64,000 nt of DNA from Gnetum montanum (Eukaryota; Streptophyta; Gnetopsida; Gnetales; Gnetaceae): assembly GCA_015680685.1 (NCBI GenBank), contig MNCI01002152.1:745364-809363 (forward strand), written 5' to 3'. The notes beneath the pieces were generated by a model. That model did not search any database. It had not been told where the DNA came from and was given only the letters and a program-made list of their open reading frames with translations. A program made the translations under genes and the position numbers. Below, piece after piece: positions 32,573 to 41,920 of this stretch. Numbering within the stretch: the first letter of the stretch is position 1; every line of letters starts with the position of its first letter.

Positions 32573-33637
32573 TTAGCATAGGTGGCCATCTCCCCCATGA
32601 CTGAATTGAAAGGAAGAGATCCAAAATAATGAGTGCTTGTTTGAATTTCTTAAAAATGTCCAAATTCTCCCAATTGATGTTCTCAGGTTAAGGGTTGGAA
32701 GTTGGCGATGCTCTCGTTCCAGTGTATCTATTCTTTCGATGTGGCCGCAAGTTGGTCCCCCAATTAGTTCCATGCATGTTGGTGAGTTGCTCTTATGATT
32801 AGTTATCAACCACTGGGTGCTCTCTTGTTTTGTGATTGCTACATACAGGTACTTTTGGATGTTGATTCCTTGGGCACACCGGTTGCATGCAGGCAATGTT
32901 GAACATTCCTGTACGCAATCACCCTCTGTATCACTATATGTGATGCATGGAACTTTCTTCTTCTCAGTCTTTCCAAAAAAAATTTCCTTAGATATCTCTA
33001 GGAAAAGATCCTGTATTTCTAGGCATGCATTTATTATACTTAGCCATGCCCTTCCCATTATTATTGGAAAGTCCCCTCTATCATTGTTTACTTGTATCAC
33101 TAGGAAATCAGCTGGGTATGACCACCCACACACAGTGGTAACAATGTCCTTAACCTATCCCAAGGGAACAGTGATGGACTGGTTAGCCAGCTCTAATCCA
33201 ATATTGCTCTTCTTCAATGGAGGCAAGTTCCAGGCTTTGTACATTTCTTGTGAGATTAAATTAACTCCAGAACTTGAGTCTAAAAGAGCTTTATAAGGTT
33301 CATTCCTAGTGACTTGTTGATAGATTAGGGGGCTTTCAGGATTAGGGAATTTCCTGGGAAGGTGGACTAACTTGATCCAGTTAGTGACGGTATGTGTTAA
33401 CATAACCATGTGCATTGAGCTTTGTTGTTGGTTTGAAGGAAGCTCCGAAGCCTTATTTGATGGAGAGGCGTTTGGAGGCTCAACCTCTTGTGGTTGTGAG
33501 AGCTTGTTTGGGCTTTTGGTTTTGAAAAAAGATCTTCTCTTTATATGGTTTTCAAAACTAGTAGTGGGTTGAAGGTTTACAACTCTCATAGCATTGCGTT
33601 GCTGTGATTGAGTGGGGAGTTCCCCTTGCATTACCAA
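32573..33637 (-). pseudogene. Element C: protease fused to polyprotein tail by deletion
   Basis: The protease active site reads LLDSSSGVNLIS (B has LLDLGSG), followed by YKAWNLPPLKKS, LELANQSITVPLG, one TAG stop, then GWSYPADFLVIQVNNDRGD and FPIIMGRAWLS. The linker LPTLNLR...SIGRIW runs to about 32640, where it passes directly into the FWISSFQFSHGGDGH tail. In intact relatives this tail follows integrase, so about 2.4 kb of RT to integrase is missing. Upstream (33155-33637) is a Pro/Ser/Gln-rich gag-protease linker that is still open. Confidence 0.85.
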
Positions 33638-35941
33638 AGTGGATGGTAATGGAGCTATCGGCGTGAGAGTTTCAGATGGATTCGGAGGATGTTATATATG
33701 TGGTGTGTCTCTCCTAGGAGAAGGAGTTTTGTAATACTCCCAAGCTTGGTAGTGACATGGTGGTGTCACATGACCAACAGAGTCATGTGGAGAGATTGGC
33801 TGCTGCACGTAGTAGCCATATGGATCTGGTTGCCGGTAAGGGTATTGTTGCCTTGGTGATGGCATCCCTCATGACTATGGGTATTGCCACTATTGGTGTT
33901 GCTCCATAGGTTGTGATGGAGTTCCACTTGGATAATACGTTAAGGGTTTGTGGAACTGCTTTGGGTTACCTTGGGGATAAGGTAACCTTCGGGGTGCTTG
34001 TCATTTGTTAAGTCGTGAGTTAAGTGCATAGATCCCAAACTCTTGCAGATGTGAAATTATTGGGCAACATCCCTTAGGATGGTCATATTGGCATATCTCA
34101 CATCCAATGTCATTTTCTATATTAGAATCTACAACCTCTTCAGTGATAGTCATTTTACCCTTACCCTTGTTACGTGCATGGTCCATGTCTCTCTTTTTCT
34201 TTTTATCATAGTCACTACTTCGCTCCTTAGACTCCTCTACGATTTTCAGAACGGTTTCAAATCTGCTATCTAAGGAGTCCCACATTTGGTCTACCTTAGC
34301 CAACACTTCTATTATTAATTTTTGCAGTGGCAAGGTTTTCCTATGCATCAAATCTTCAAGTGGTGACCCATCCTCCTCCTCACAGAATCTTACTCCCCTT
34401 TTTCAGAGGGAAGGATCATGGTTGTATTCTTTCGCGCTTTCTCTCTTACATAGCTCTCCTTCTTCCTTAGCTACTTGCTCCAATAATCTATGGATCTGAT
34501 GGAACCTAAGCTCAGATAATCTCCCTTGGGCATATGTTCCAAGGGTTCTCCTAGTTTCATGCCTAAGTCCATCTATGAGATGGCGTAGTTGATCCTACTA
34601 TGAGTAACCATGGCCTAGGCAATGATGTAACAGTTGTATAATAATGGCCCATGGTAGCATCCAAGGATTCATGAGTTCCCTGCTTTCATCCTTGGATTTG
34701 CTTCCACAGGTTGGACACTTGGGAGCACGTTTGATATTTATCATTAAACAGTTCTAGCATCGTACTCCACCTCCTAATGGTTTCTGGTTCTAAGGACCAG
34801 TACCAGCTTTCTACTTCTTTTACGAGTGTTCTTGGAAACAACTTTAATTTTTGCCATTTTTTTCAATGTTCTGCAAGGCACATGAAATTGGAAATGCCTG
34901 TAAGTGGTTCTGAGGATCAGCGTTGTATCCCCCCTCAAATCGTGGGATATTATTCATGTCTAGTCTCTTGATCTTGCTATCTTTCTGGTGCCTTGTGGGT
35001 ATTCTAACAACCTATGTTATGTCTAACATGCTTTGGGTTGCAAGTAGGGGTTCTTCATGGTCATTTCTTTCATAGCATCTGTGATGTCTACATAGTTCCC
35101 TACTTTCCCTTCTTTCATGCCTTCACTCTCTAGAGTGCCCTTGGCCTCTTTCTCAACTCTCTCGTCGAGGTTTCTCACTATGTTTACCCTTATCCTCACA
35201 ATTAGGCTCCTTATGACCTCGTCCTGATGTTGAAGGAGAGGGTGAATGTTGTGATGAAGGTGAAGAAGAAGGAGAACCATCGCCATGATGATGTTCCCTA
35301 CCTTCTCTTCTATGGTCCCTGCTCTGATTGTGATGGCGATCAGAATGCTCACCCTTGTCATGTGTTTGTGTTCCCTCGTTGAACACTTGGTGTTCTTGGG
35401 GATCAAAACCAAGATTGTGAATCGTGGAGCACAGGTTCTGATACACCACCTCTTGACCATCATTAGGAGGAGGAACATCATTTTGTGGAGAACCTATGAA
35501 AACAGGTTCACCACCCTCAATTTTGTTTAAGACGAGTGAAGCATTACAGGGGCCTTTGCCCTTCAACGATGTGTGATATCTCTCCTATTGCAAATCCCAT
35601 TGACATTGCGCTTCTGTGGGATGGTAGTCCCTTGTGTTGTAATCATATGCAATGTACTCAGCGTATAATTGTGACATGCCTATTCAGGCAAGGGCATGAA
35701 GGAGCATGTTGGGGGCTACTCTGTCTAGAGGCAACACTATGTTACCCTCCAAGTCTCTCCAACGCAGTTGTTCATCTAAATGGAAGACAAAGGTAAAGTT
35801 GGATATATATTCATCGTGATGAATATATACCACACTAAATTGTTGAGGCACTGGCAGATTCTAGTTATGTGTGTTGTGCCGCCGACTGTCTCTAGTGTTG
35901 GTCCTAGGCTGTGAAGTACTTTTGTTCGAAGAAGAAGACAT
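33638..35941 (-). pseudogene. Element C: gag
   Basis: It starts at the ATG at 35941-35939 (MSSSSNKSTSQPRTN). A 137-codon open stretch (35153-35566) is rich in His, Arg, Ser and Pro (RDHRREGREHHHGDGSPSSS). The capsid-like part has MNNIPRFEGGY, DPQNHLQAF, HLIDGLRHETRRTLGTYA. Frame 34001-34351 ends in a zinc knuckle, CEICQYDHPKGCC, of form CX2CX3HX4C. A Gln/Tyr/Pro-rich linker leads to protease. Five or more stops interrupt an otherwise continuous frame, making this the best-preserved gag of the family here. Confidence 0.85.
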
Positions 35942-36068
35942 TTTAGTCTTGTTTGATGTTCTATTTACTGTTATATTATTTTTTGTATGATTAACCCTAA
36001 GGGTTCATTTAAGCTTCCCAACGATGTGAACGATATCCTATGTTCTACGTAGTGCACAAATAACTAAG

Positions 36069-36086
36069 TCCCCGGCAACGGCGCCA
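36069..36086 (-). other. Element C: primer-binding site, intact tRNA-Asp type
   Basis: The minus strand reads TGGCGCCGTTGCCGGGGA, the established Athila PBS complementary to the 3' end of tRNA-Asp. It starts one base after the LTR terminus (CATCA). It serves as the reference for the decayed PBS of B and K. Confidence 0.92.
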
Positions 36087-36087
36087 A

Positions 36088-36775
36088 TGATGAGTGGCGA
36101 GGTACCCCTACACTCAACCATACGAATACAAGTGTTTCACGTGCGATCCGATCGAACTCCAAGGACTAAGTGCTTACACACCTTATGGAACACTTAAGGT
36201 TAATCAACTGTTGCCCTCCCAAACTTACTTGTATATTTCATGGTTGTATGGTTAAGTAAGTTTGAGGTATGTGATTTTTATGTCTTTTATCTTTTTAACG
36301 CCTATGCTAATGAGGAAGGGTGAAGAGACTAAGTAACTAACTTTTACTAACTAAGTTCTAATCGTCCTAGCATCAGTATCCGTTCCCACTTGCCGTACAC
36401 ACCCTAAACTAATGTAACGCTACTGGGATTACCAAATGCTATTCATTACTAGGTTACCAAGCGTAGCACACATGCTCAAAGCGGTCGTACTGAATGCACT
36501 TAACTAGGAGAGTTGAGGGTTGAGAGAGATTTAATTATCTAGGAAAGCATTTAAACATTCAACAGTAATTAAGTTCTAATTAGCTTAGTCCACATGCTAC
36601 AAGGTTTATCAAAAAGTTCATTTTTATTTCCGTACACAAATGTGTGCTCAAGTACAATTTTCTCGAATAAAGATCCATTCACTTTGAGACTCCTACTACA
36701 AGCACATGGAAATTATTCTATCTCTGGAATGGTAAAACTGCAGGCACCTAGAAATTATTCTATCTCTAGCTAAAC
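36088..36775 (-). repeat. Element C: 5' LTR, truncated
   Basis: In plus orientation it begins TGATGAGTGGCGAGG and follows the 3' LTR to ATCTCTGGAATGGTAAAACT near 36739. A short duplicated-looking piece (GCAGGCACCTAGAAATTATTC) follows, and the LTR then stops at about 36775, lacking the last ~150 bp with the GATATC palindromes. H RT sequence starts immediately after. Confidence 0.8.
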
Positions 36776-37560
36776 CTTGGTAGCTTCCATCTCAATTTTC
36801 GTTTTAGAAGCACATGTTACAAATATGTGATCTTCCTATTGAATAAGTGACTCTTATTCACATTGATCACTAAATGTACTTCCTCCACACACTCTCCTCA
36901 AGCCATTCAAGTGCCCCTCCTCATTAGAGTTGTACATCAAAATATTATCAAAGAAGATAATACAATACTTACTAATCAATTTTTTGCATACATCATGCAT
37001 CAACCTCAAGAATGTAGCAAGGGCATTTAAGATCCTAAATAGCATCACCAACCACTCAAATAATTCATCTAGTACCTTGAAAGCTATCTTTCATTCATCA
37101 CCAAGATTGATTCAAATTTGATGATATACATTCTTTAAATCAATTTTGTTGAATACCTCTACATTGGTAAGGATATCAAGGATATTATTCATCCTTGAAA
37201 TAAGAAACATGTACCTCACTATTATCCTATTCATAGTCCTAGAATCAATGCACATTCTCCATTTTTTAATGTACTTCTTTGGCATAAGCACTAATGGAAC
37301 TACACAAGGTAAAAATGACTCCCTTGTAAAGCCATTCTTAAGTAACTCCTTTAATTTCCTTTGTAATTTAGCCTATTGATTAAGTACTATCAGGTATTCC
37401 CTCTCACTTGGAATAGTAGTACTAGGGATAAAATCAATTTTATGCTAAACATTTCTTATTAGTAGTGATCCATCCAATTCCCTTTTAAACATATTGGGAA
37501 ATCACTCCTTTTAAGCCTATCACACCTGTTGGAAGTTCTTCCTCCACAACATAATGGTTA
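36776..37560 (-). pseudogene. Element H: reverse transcriptase (N-terminal half)
   Basis: Blocks in order on the minus strand are KYIKKWRMCIDSRTMNRI, FNKIDLKNVYHQIQI, KIAFKVLDELFEWLVMLF, ATFLRLMHDV and IIFFDNILMYNSNEE. EWLVM and the FDD-type box identify a chromovirus. The second catalytic Asp is Asn here (FFDN). Similarity continues into the thumb (SKTKIEMEATK, ending at about 36776), where C begins. Several stops are present. Confidence 0.82.
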
Positions 37561-39829
37561 GAAGTAATAGTTGATATAATCAAAAAAAAATCAACCTCAA
37601 CATATTCTTTAATATATTTTCTCTTCCTAAGAAGAATTAAGAAAGTATTAAGTGATCTTTGCTACCTTACCTATTCAACTATAATAGGAATCAACTGATG
37701 AATTCTATCTAGTCTTGCTATAGCAAACACATTTCTTGCCTAATTAAATTAAGCACCATTATCAAAATTCCAAGGCCTTACAAGAATTACATCACCATCA
37801 TCAATTGATAATACATCCTATTTCATAACATCATGATAACTCCCAAATTTGAACTTCAAGACACATTGCTCTCTCACCTCTTAAGAGAAGTCTCTTGACA
37901 AATAATGCACCTTGTAGGGCCTAGGATGATGATTTGTTAATAAACCTAATCTAGCAATTTTCTTAAAATAAATAACATTTTCTTTGAACTTACCATCAAT
38001 GAAAATATAACTAAATAAACATCTAGCTCTAATCAAAAACAACCATTTTCTCTATAGATGATCTTCTCTATTTACATTTCTTAATTGAAAAGCTTCCTCA
38101 ATTTTTGGAGCATTAGGATTACCTCTCTGAAGAGCTTGGCTTGATGCCTTCTTTACTTCCATGATTTTCACATCATTTTGCTTAACCACCTATGAATTGA
38201 ACATTTCCATTATTTTTATCCTCATTCTTTACATTTGAAGCATTAAAGTTTGGATGAGTTATTACATTGACTCTTGCCTCATTTTCCTTAATTCTTCTTG
38301 GTCTTGTCCTTCTCATTACCCTTCTTTTACTTCTTGTCATGGCTACCATCTTTGTCTTCAATTTTGACTTGGATCCCTTATCCTTCACTTTTGAAGCTTT
38401 TTTGCTTCTACTCCCAAAATAATTTAGTTTCTTCTCTATCTTAAGTGCCAAATCATAAGCCTTATCAAGAGTTTATGGCTTATAGAATGGTAACTCCTAT
38501 TAATATGTCATTTGGAGACCTCTAAGAAAGATCAAAACTTATTTAGATTCCTCTTAGTTTACCTTTGGTTAATGGAATAGTTCACAAAATTTAATGTAAA
38601 ACTCCTTGACATCTTTGTTTTCCTATCTAAGAAATTGTAGTTTCTTGATTGTCTCTTATCTTTTCCAAGTTTATTGAAATTTGTCTTAATTTATATTTTA
38701 TCAAGTTTTAATCTTTGATAGGTTAAAAATTTTTCCTTTCATAACTTTGGAACTCTTTTCCCCTTTAATTTAAAATCATACATTTAAGTTTGGATTTAGT
38801 AATTAGTATCCTCAATTGTTTTGGTATCTCTTGCAACTCAAAATTCTTTTTTAGCACCTTCATTTAACTTGCAAAAGCATTGGTGTCATCTATACCATTG
38901 AAAGTCTTTAGCTCCAAATACAATAGTCTTGTAGCATTTTTAAATGCTCTAGTGCTAACTTTTTGCTTTCTTGGTGAGTGTCCTTAGGAATAACTTAAGA
39001 TTCTACCATTTATTTCTTATGTTTTACAAGGTATAGGCATCATGAAAGGCTTGGAGACTATTTTGAGGATCTACATTATATCCCCCTTCAAACTTGGGGA
39101 TATTATTCATATTTAACCTTTTAATCCTACTATGTTTCTAAAAACTTGTAGGAATTTTCATTGCCTTTGAAATATTAAGCATGTTCTTGGTAACTAGTAG
39201 AGGCTCATCATAGGGATTTTGATCATGATGATCCCTATCATGGTCATGATGCCTATGATGAGTTTTGTTATGCCTTTACTCCTAATGATGCTCTTTTTCA
39301 CCTTTTGATTATCTCCACCTTCGATCTTGATCATCTTGGTGGGACATTTATTCATCTCTATCCCACTATTTACTTCCATCCAAATCTCAGCTATTCCTCC
39401 TTTTGTCTCAGCCTCAGCTTCTCTTATTAGATTTTTATGATGAAGAGAATGTTAAGGATGAAGAAGAAGAACTAGAAGAATAATGCCTACTACTTCATCT
39501 CCTTTAGTCCCTATCACGATCTATCTACTTTTCTTTGTCCCTTTGGTTATCATTCTCCTTGCCTTCAGATGAATGGCTAGGATTTCTATCCTTTGAGGCT
39601 TCCTAGTCTTGAGATCCTGTCTTCCCATCACTAAGGTTTTCCAAAGTTGACTGTAACCATTGGTGAAGAGTTTTCTCATAAAAGAAAGGAGGAGAATCCT
39701 TGCCTTCTTTGTGCTACTACAAGAATAATTACATTGAGATCCTCTTGCCTTTAGAGACCTAATAACATGCTTACATGTGTCGATCTTTCTTTCAATGGTG
39801 ATGAATTCAAATTTTAAACCAAATGACAT
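37561..39829 (-). pseudogene. Element H: gag and protease region
   Basis: Heavily decayed. Frame 38182-38451 is a Lys/Arg-rich segment (KASKVKDKGSKSKLKTK), as found around chromoviral gag nucleocapsids. Frames 39194-39379 and 39521-39829 are N-terminal gag-like with charged residues. I could not place the protease active site with confidence. The last in-frame ATG, at 39829, abuts the LTR of K, so the true start and 5' leader may be lost. Confidence 0.5.
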
Positions 39830-40691
39830 TGTAGCAACGATGTCATATCAACAATTTTTTTGATACGATGCAACCAATCATGCTATGTCATCATTGATAC
39901 AATGTCTAGAGATATGTGCATCCCTATAAATCTAACACTTTCATGCACAATCCAACAAATTTTCATTCAATACATTATCCAAAATCTTACAGTTTCATTC
40001 CATAGTTTCAACAATAGTGTGAATGTTAACAGTGTGATGTGAGATAGTCAATCTAAGTCTTTATTCAAGTAAATTGTACTTAGAAAGAGTTTATGCATGA
40101 AAATAAAGATTGAAGCCATTTTCCATCATTGCAGCATCACTTAGTTTCCTTTGTGTTCACTTAGAATCATTTCCTTGTTTTCTTAGTTAATACTTTACTT
40201 TTTCAAGTGTTTTAATTTACATGTTTAATTAGTAAAAGTAATATCAATATGACTAGTTTCAAGTGTTAGGTATAACTATCTGGTAATCTAGTAGTTGCAT
40301 TGCTTGGTATGTCCAGTAGTAATTCCACTTGGTAATTTCAATGATAGTTACATGAGTCCAAGACATGAACAGAAGACCAAGAACAAATATCCATCACTAT
40401 AGGATAGACTAGACGTACATTTCTGTTATTAATTAGACTTAACAATTACTTCCATTTTCATCATATTTACTACTAGGAGCATACGTGGCCAAACAACATA
40501 AGTTATCATATGCCTCACTAAGAGCTAAGCCATACACTTGTATTTCACTTGCTCAAAGTGGAAAGACAACGATCACAAACTTCAGCTTAGTTACTAGCAT
40601 AACAACATTTTCCATCTATAGATTATGATTGAGTCATGTGTGAACACTCGTGACTTGTATGCTTGAGTGTTGGATGATTCACTACTCATCA
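39830..40691 (+). repeat. Element K: Athila-like 5' LTR
   Basis: It begins TGTAGCAACGATGTC and ends CACTACTCATCA. Internal order matches the A 3' LTR: U3 words (CAACGATG, TCATCATTGATAC), TATA box CCTATAAATC (39923-39931), GTCTTTATTCAAG, CAGCATCACTTAG, GCTCAAAGTGG and GAACACTCGTG. It is followed by a PBS, so it is a 5' LTR. Its length (862 bp) is close to A (870) and D (861). An internal stretch near 40300-40560 contains extra sequence with partly repeated words. Confidence 0.72.
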
Positions 40692-40692
40692 T

Positions 40693-40710
40693 CGGCACTA
40701 TTGTCAGGGA
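40693..40710 (+). other. Element K: primer-binding site (decayed tRNA-Asp type)
   Basis: CGGCACTATTGTCAGGGA lies one base after the LTR end. It differs from the intact TGGCGCCGTTGCCGGGGA at six positions, all transitions. About 100 bp of leader (40711-40811) follow before element D interrupts K. Confidence 0.75.
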
Positions 40711-40811
40711 TGGATCAATGTGTGTGGAGTAATTGATTTTACAAAGTATGTTGTACCAAGAATTCTAACATTAATCTCATAAATCATTAAAACAGTTTTA
40801 ATAATACACAT

Positions 40812-41672
40812 TGATGAGTAGCAAGTATGCCCTACGCCCAACCATATGAATCACAAGTGTTCACTAAGTAATCCAATCAAATTCTATAGACTTTAGCTCT
40901 CTAAGCACACTAGGTTCTAGGACATGAATCTAACCATTGTAATTGTTGTCTTCTTAATTCACTTGTGAAGTGCAAATGCATGGTTAAGTGTAATTGAGAC
41001 ATATGATTTTTATCATTTTATCTTTTATGATTTAAGTCACCTTAGAATATGAATAAGGTAATTAAATGTCTATTTAATCTAATAACTAGCTAATATTTAA
41101 CTAATTCTAACCTAAGCATCCATTCCTACTTTTTTCACACATCCTAAACATGTTATAGTGTCATTGGGTTATCAACCATTAAGCACTACTAGGATTACCA
41201 AGCATTGAACATATGCTCAAAGTGGTCATACTTAAGTTTGCTATTTAATCAATATTAATTAATTAATTAATTATAAAAATTAAAGTAAATTTTATGAATA
41301 TTAAATGCATAAAGAAATAATTAATCTATTCCAAGTGCTATAAGGTTTGATCATAAAATCTCATTTTTATTACCATTCACACTGAGGTGCTCAAGTACAT
41401 TAATGCTCAAACAAAGATCCATACACTTCTTTAACTCCTACTACAAGCACTTAGAAAATATTCTAACTTTTAAAGGGAAAAATTGCAAGAGCTTCACTAG
41501 AACTAAGGAAAGATCACCATAAATGTAGCAGGTAGGTGCACATTTATAGGCAAAAATAAGGGACCACAACGATGGGTACACATCAATGTGGCAAACCCCA
41601 TGTTGACAAGATCCTATCTATGAGATTGCATTGATGACATCCCATCGATGCAACCCAAAAACATGATCATCA
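40812..41672 (-). repeat. Element D: 3' LTR (861 bp)
   Basis: In plus orientation it begins TGATGAGTAGCAAGT and ends CATGATCATCA, next to the polypurine complement TACCTCCATGA. Read in the sense direction, U3 contains CATCGATG, CATCAATG, GTCAACATGGGG and CATTGATG before the TATA box GCCTATAAATGTG (about 41544-41556). Confidence 0.85.
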
Positions 41673-41920
41673 TACCTCCATGATTGAATAAAAAATCATC
41701 CTTGAGTGAAGAAAAGGAAGAAAAAGTTCTTTACAAAATTTTGGAAAGGTATGGGATTATTGACTAACTATAGACACACAAAACCAACAAAACAAAAACT
41801 AAGTGTCCAAGAGTATGGATTTACAATTATTATAAAATTTGATGTTTTGAATAAAAAATTGAACACCAAGAAAAAATGACAATCACAGCCTTTTAGAAAA
41901 CTAGAAGATGATGAAGAAAA
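41673..41920 (-). other. Element D: polypurine tract and spacer
   Basis: Minus-strand TCATGGAGGTA abuts the LTR. The rest is AT-rich and colinear with the A stretch 12212-12371, including the phrase ATCCCATACCTTCCAAA and its complement near 41735. No gene was found. Confidence 0.6.

Larger units (their letters stand above)
29865..36775 (-). mobile_element. Element C: Athila-like, internally deleted (no RT/RNase H/integrase)
   Basis: The minus-strand element is nested in H. It has a 3' LTR (29865-30694), polypurine tract, 3' region, protease fused directly to the end of the polyprotein, gag, an intact PBS and a 3'-truncated copy of the 5' LTR (36088-36775). The deletion near 32630 removes all of RT, RNase H and integrase, so C could only have moved with enzymes from another copy. 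By eye the LTRs differ at about 50 of 675 aligned positions, similar to B. It lacks the long aORF. Confidence 0.88.
27564..39829 (-). mobile_element. Element H: chromovirus (Ty3/gypsy) split by C
   Basis: The minus-strand element has gag, protease and the first half of RT at 36776-39829, and integrase, chromodomain and 3' LTR at 27564-29864. The Athila-like element C lies between. Chromovirus identity rests on the C-terminal chromodomain and on RT/integrase motifs. No 5' LTR is visible: sequence upstream of gag is replaced at 39830 by the LTR of K. About 0.8 kb of RT and RNase H expected between the halves is absent, presumably deleted at the right-hand C junction. Confidence 0.8.

Noticed and set aside
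32817-33296. 159-codon plus-strand open frame
   Set aside because: Opposite the protease of C, whose minus-strand motifs (GVNLIS, DFPIIMGRAWLS) are clear.
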